A stretch of 64,000 nt of DNA, from contig JAISWZ010000621.1 in NCBI GenBank assembly GCA_031270945.1, positions 1-64,000 on the forward strand, written 5' to 3'. The notes beneath the pieces were generated by a model. The model had not been told where the DNA came from. It did no database searches and saw only the letters and a program-made list of their open reading frames with translations. Positions 61,157 through 64,000 of the stretch are shown in pieces. Made by a program: the position numbers and the translations under genes. Within the stretch, counting starts at the first letter, position 1; every line of letters begins with the position of its first letter. Source of the DNA: Clostridiales bacterium. Lineage in GTDB: Bacteria > Bacillota > Clostridia > Lachnospirales > WQUN01.

Positions 61157-62851
61157 ATGCAATCCCTTACCGACAAGATCATGAGCTTGTCCTCGCAAAA
61201 ACTCAAGGAGCTTTGTGATGCCGGGCAATATTCGCTGGAGTCATCCAAGATCGGCGACAGGCGGCAGGCCTTGATAAGCGCCCTGAGCTCTGGCGATGAG
61301 ATCAAGCGCAAATATTTAGCCCTTTCAAGGGCCCAGAGAATGATTGTGGACGCGGATGTCATGGCAAACGGCCATCTCCGCTCAATAGTTGTTTCCTCAA
61401 TCTGTGAGGAGTTTGGCCTATTCTCGCGCAAGAGCGGGATGCCTGGCAGCTTTGCCCCCTACCTGCCATATGGATCTCAGGCAAACCTGTTCTTCTTGTT
61501 CGAGGATCACATCCCCGATTTTCACTTGGAATACCTTACATGTCTAGTCCTGAACCGCGTCGCGTTCGACGGGTGGCAACCTCCGCCAGGTAGCGCGATC
61601 ATCTGCCGATCAGGGAGGGTCTCCGACTTTGCGACTTTGTCCCTTTACAGCGCCACAAACTCCATAGCGTCCACAAGCTCAGGGATGCCAACAAAAGTCG
61701 CTCTCGCGAAGATGCAGGCAAACGTTGGATGGGAAGACGTGGCTGGCACCGATGACGGCAGCCTCTGCACCATAAAAGAAGCCAAAAAGCCAGCAGACAT
61801 CAAGATAGGCCCAGCCCTGCACTTTGTGGCCGAAAACGCCGATCTTCTAGCAAAAGACCGCATGCATGCTGAGATCCTGTCCTCAACTGAAGACAAGCTG
61901 GGCGCGTTTATCCTGGACAGTTACCTGAAGTCGAACAACGTGCATGAAACCAGGTTCCGCACGGACATGCGAGCGCCCGATAACCAAGTCTGGACGTCGC
62001 CCAGAAAGTATGTTGCTGGGATTCTCAAAGAACTGCCTGTTGACGCGTGGGTTGACTTCGCTTACTTCAATCTTCGCGCAAGACTGAAGGATGTTGAGTT
62101 TCTCTCTCCAGTAGGGCATCTGTCAAAAAGGTCCAGCTACCGCATCGGCTATACATGGAACACAGCCCAGCGCAGCTTTCTTGAGATAATGCTCAGGTGC
62201 TTCTGCGCCATAGGCGTGGTGGATCTGGCGTTCAACACGAATCCGACCCCCTTTGGCGCAACCAAGCAAACCTTTGAGATCGTCGGGTTGCGGCTAAACG
62301 CCTTCGGCGCGCACCTCCTTGGCAACAGCTCCTCTTATGTCCCCAAAGAAGAAAGGCAGGCAGAATCCGGGATCATCGTCAACCCCGACTTTTGCATCCT
62401 GGTTCAAGGCAAGAAAGCCATACTTGAAAGCAGCCCCTTCTTAAGCACCTACTTCACGGCCGTTCGCGGAAGCGATGAAACCATGTCTTTCAAGCTCGAG
62501 ATTTCCGGCCTCTTCAAGGCGCTTGACAAAGGAACAAGCGGAAAAGAGCTGATGGATCGCCTCTCCAAGCTCTGCTCTTTACCCATACCCGACAACGTCA
62601 TGCGCACTTGGGAAGGCTGGATTGAAAAGTCAAAGAAGATCCGCATCCGAAAGCTCACCATGCTTGATATCACAGCGGACGATCCTGAGATCAGGAAAAG
62701 CAAGCTTGCCCAACTGGGAAATCTCGCCAAGTCCTCCGGATTGGCGTTTTCGCCCCTCGATGGCCACGCCGCAATAATAAATGAATCGGACATCAAAAAG
62801 GTCAAGCGCATTCTAGAAAAAGACGGCAAGTATGTCTCTCTGAAGACCTGA
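61157..62851 (+). CDS. Protein B3 of a repeated A/B gene pair, SAP and Helicase_C_3-like
   Basis: 564 aa. The ATG at 61157 aligns exactly with the B2 start (16 residues to the KL of SQKLKELC). A GTG at 61151 overlapping the A3 stop is possible; either start has a poor ribosome binding site, consistent with translational coupling. Signatures: RVSDFATLSLYSA, W192-EDVAGTDDG, RKYVAGILKELPVDAWVDFA, LRCFCAIGVVDLAF, then IVNPDFCILVQG, SGLFKALDKGTSGKELMDRL, IPDNVMRTWEGWIEK and RIRKLTMLDITADD. It ends with KRILEKDGKYVSL, as in B2. No catalytic motif is seen. Confidence 0.6.
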   Translation: MQSLTDKIMSLSSQKLKELCDAGQYSLESSKIGDRRQALISALSSGDEIKRKYLALSRAQRMIVDADVMANGHLRSIVVSSICEEFGLFSRKSGMPGSFAPYLPYGSQANLFFLFEDHIPDFHLEYLTCLVLNRVAFDGWQPPPGSAIICRSGRVSDFATLSLYSATNSIASTSSGMPTKVALAKMQANVGWEDVAGTDDGSLCTIKEAKKPADIKIGPALHFVAENADLLAKDRMHAEILSSTEDKLGAFILDSYLKSNNVHETRFRTDMRAPDNQVWTSPRKYVAGILKELPVDAWVDFAYFNLRARLKDVEFLSPVGHLSKRSSYRIGYTWNTAQRSFLEIMLRCFCAIGVVDLAFNTNPTPFGATKQTFEIVGLRLNAFGAHLLGNSSSYVPKEERQAESGIIVNPDFCILVQGKKAILESSPFLSTYFTAVRGSDETMSFKLEISGLFKALDKGTSGKELMDRLSKLCSLPIPDNVMRTWEGWIEKSKKIRIRKLTMLDITADDPEIRKSKLAQLGNLAKSSGLAFSPLDGHAAIINESDIKKVKRILEKDGKYVSLKT

Positions 62852-62865
62852 AAGGCAGAAAGTCT

Positions 62866-62972
62866 TGACTTTGGGATATGCTCTCGATCAATTATAGCAA
62901 TTGCAAAAAGCCTGTGCGCTGAATTTCAGCGCCAGGCTTTTTTTCTAGCATTATTTTGGGATATGCTTTAAA
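62866..62972. repeat. Two right ends of the CATATCCC element
   Basis: ACTTTGGGATATGCTC at 62866-62885 and TTATTTTGGGATATGCTTTA at 62953-62972, in the same orientation with a terminator between them. Confidence 0.6.
62905..62945 (+). terminator. Terminator of the A2-B3 gene group
   Basis: AAAAAGCCTG, GCGCTGAA and TTTCAGCGC, CAGGCTTTTTTT form a long stem with one bulge. Confidence 0.88.
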
Positions 62973-62986
62973 TTCATAAATTTAAA

Positions 62987-63013
62987 AAGCGCAAGGCCAG
63001 CGGCCTTGCGCTT
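62987..63013 (-). terminator. Terminator of the UvrC-like gene
   Basis: AAGCGCAAGGCC and GGCCTTGCGCTT with a three-base loop. Read on the minus strand it ends in TTTTTAAA, and it overlaps the gene's stop codon. Confidence 0.8.
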
Positions 63014-64000
63014 AAACAATCAATTCCCTGCAAACCGATAGCGCAGCCTTCCTGTCATCCTCAACAGAAGCCTCTCCTAGAAACGCAAAGCTCTTCCTGG
63101 CGTAAATGTCAAGGAGTGCCCTGGCTATGCTCCGACTGTCAGGCAAAGCCTCCCTGCTTTCTTGAATCTCTGCACAAAAGCGCTCCGCCGCCTTTTCCAA
63201 ATCAGCGACAACAAAGTCGACCCTATGCCCAACCTGTCCGCCAGAAAAGAAAAAGATGGAGCATTCCTCCGACTTGTGCGGCCTTATTGCAAGCAAAGCC
63301 CGCTTCGCGCTAAGCATGCCTTCCAGCCTTCCTCGCTTTTTAAGGCCCTCAAGCCTTCTCAAGGCTATGCTGTGCCTTTGGGCCAGCTCATACTCCTGGG
63401 AGGCTGAGAAAGCTTCCATCTGAGCTTTCAGGTTTTCCACCCCTTGGGTGTCCTCGCCTCTTAGATGCCGGATCGCCTCTTCCGCTTCTTTTCTTCCAGC
63501 GCTGCAGTCAAGGCATGGGCCAAAGCATCGTTTCATGTGGTAGTTCAGGCATGGAGTTGCTTGATTTGACAACACCTTCCCGCACAGCGGGGTCATCCAG
63601 GCAACGTTAAGCGCTCCCAGCGCTTCAGCGATCTCATACTTCCCGTCAAAGGGCCCAAAGTAAAAGGCGCCGTCCTCCATGCGCTCGCGGGATAGCGAAA
63701 ACGATGGCGGATCTGAGCTGGCTCTCAGCCAAACGGGATCCTGCTCGTCCATAAGCTGGGAGTTGAACTTGGGCTTATGCTCTTTCACAAGTGAATGCTC
63801 CAATATCAAAGCGTCCAGCTCTGACGGGGCAAGCCTGACCTCAATGTCCCTTATTGCCATGGCAAGCCTTGCAAGCTTGTCCGACTCAGGATGCTTCTTG
63901 AAATATTGCCTTACCCTGCTATGGAGGTTCTTTGACTTGCCTACATAAACTACTTGTCCAGCTTCGTTTCTGTATATGTAGCAGCCAGGGGCTTTGGGGG
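63012..64000 (-). CDS. Short UvrC/Cho-like GIY-YIG endonuclease (5' end outside window)
   Basis: At least 329 aa; the open frame reaches the window edge. It starts PGCYIYRNEAGQVVYVGKSK, the GIY-YIG nuclease motif with its Lys, then LHSRVRQYF. A UvrC-type Cys cluster follows (LCGKVLSNQATPCLNYHMKR, then CFGPCLDC), and an UVR-like helix (LKAQMEAFSASQEYELAQRH). The chain ends about 60-70 residues after a divergent strand region, so the RNase H-like second nuclease domain of full UvrC is missing. It would make the 3' incision in nucleotide excision repair like Cho, or act as a stand-alone nuclease. Confidence 0.78.
   Translation of the reverse strand, partial: PKAPGCYIYRNEAGQVVYVGKSKNLHSRVRQYFKKHPESDKLARLAMAIRDIEVRLAPSELDALILEHSLVKEHKPKFNSQLMDEQDPVWLRASSDPPSFSLSRERMEDGAFYFGPFDGKYEIAEALGALNVAWMTPLCGKVLSNQATPCLNYHMKRCFGPCLDCSAGRKEAEEAIRHLRGEDTQGVENLKAQMEAFSASQEYELAQRHSIALRRLEGLKKRGRLEGMLSAKRALLAIRPHKSEECSIFFFSGGQVGHRVDFVVADLEKAAERFCAEIQESREALPDSRSIARALLDIYARKSFAFLGEASVEDDRKAALSVCRELIV

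Overview
The window looks like a chromosomal stretch of a low-to-mid GC Gram-positive bacterium (Firmicutes, probably Clostridia-like). Nearly every gene has a strong GGAGG-type ribosome binding site and TTG/GTG starts are common. The gene content is typical of a carbohydrate-using firmicute: YesM/YesN-type two-component regulation, LacI and AraC regulators, sugar ABC importers without their own ATPase, a GH65 phosphorylase with beta-phosphoglucomutase, lipoproteins with 'C' lipoboxes and a SipW-dependent-type surface protein. I see no tRNA, rRNA or CRISPR. Gene-free spacers are long and full of repeats.

0-13 kb: an Lsa-type ABC-F resistance gene behind a structured leader; a 134-bp MITE; a secreted NlpC/P60-like protein; a small membrane-anchored protein; an orphan OmpR-type response regulator; a family 2 glycosyltransferase; a tandem ~1.5-kb duplication carrying two acyltransferase-3 genes plus the 3' tail of the glycosyltransferase; a coupled DUF2207-like and Cys-rich protein pair; an S66 (MccF-type) carboxypeptidase; and an unknown 330-aa protein.

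14-21 kb: a minus-strand operon of histidine kinase, response regulator, Gfo/Idh/MocA oxidoreductase and a fused sugar nucleotidyltransferase-sugar kinase. 22-31 kb: a triple-NPCBM lipoprotein; an intact transposase-like gene in which the positions expected for all three DDE residues are substituted; a BsaA/TasA-like surface protein with acidic repeats; and a first sugar ABC operon with a nearby AraC regulator. 35-43 kb: a LacI-controlled operon encoding sugar uptake, GH65 phosphorylase and beta-phosphoglucomutase, which together should turn an imported glucoside into glucose 6-phosphate through beta-glucose 1-phosphate.

43-63 kb is the most unusual part. Three copies of a two-gene unit (A about 530-550 aa, B about 555-570 aa) encode related proteins with SAP-like N-termini and a C-terminal domain resembling the DNA-binding Helicase_C_3/XPB-associated family, but no helicase motor. 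Copy 1 is separated from copies 2 and 3 by a satellite-like non-coding array: five 148-bp units, then about 27 units of ~137 bp interrupted by three copies of a ~210-bp segment, and later seven ~87-bp units. Next to the array lie a near-consensus promoter, a candidate ~100-nt RNA whose terminator arm can pair with the conserved motif of the array units, and an unknown Cys-rich protein. A short UvrC/Cho-like GIY-YIG gene closes the window.

An intergenic palindromic element about 100 bp long (ends GAGCATATCCCAAAATT) occurs more than 20 times. One copy has a matching empty site in the duplicated region, so it behaves as a mobile MITE with a TTA/TAA target duplication.
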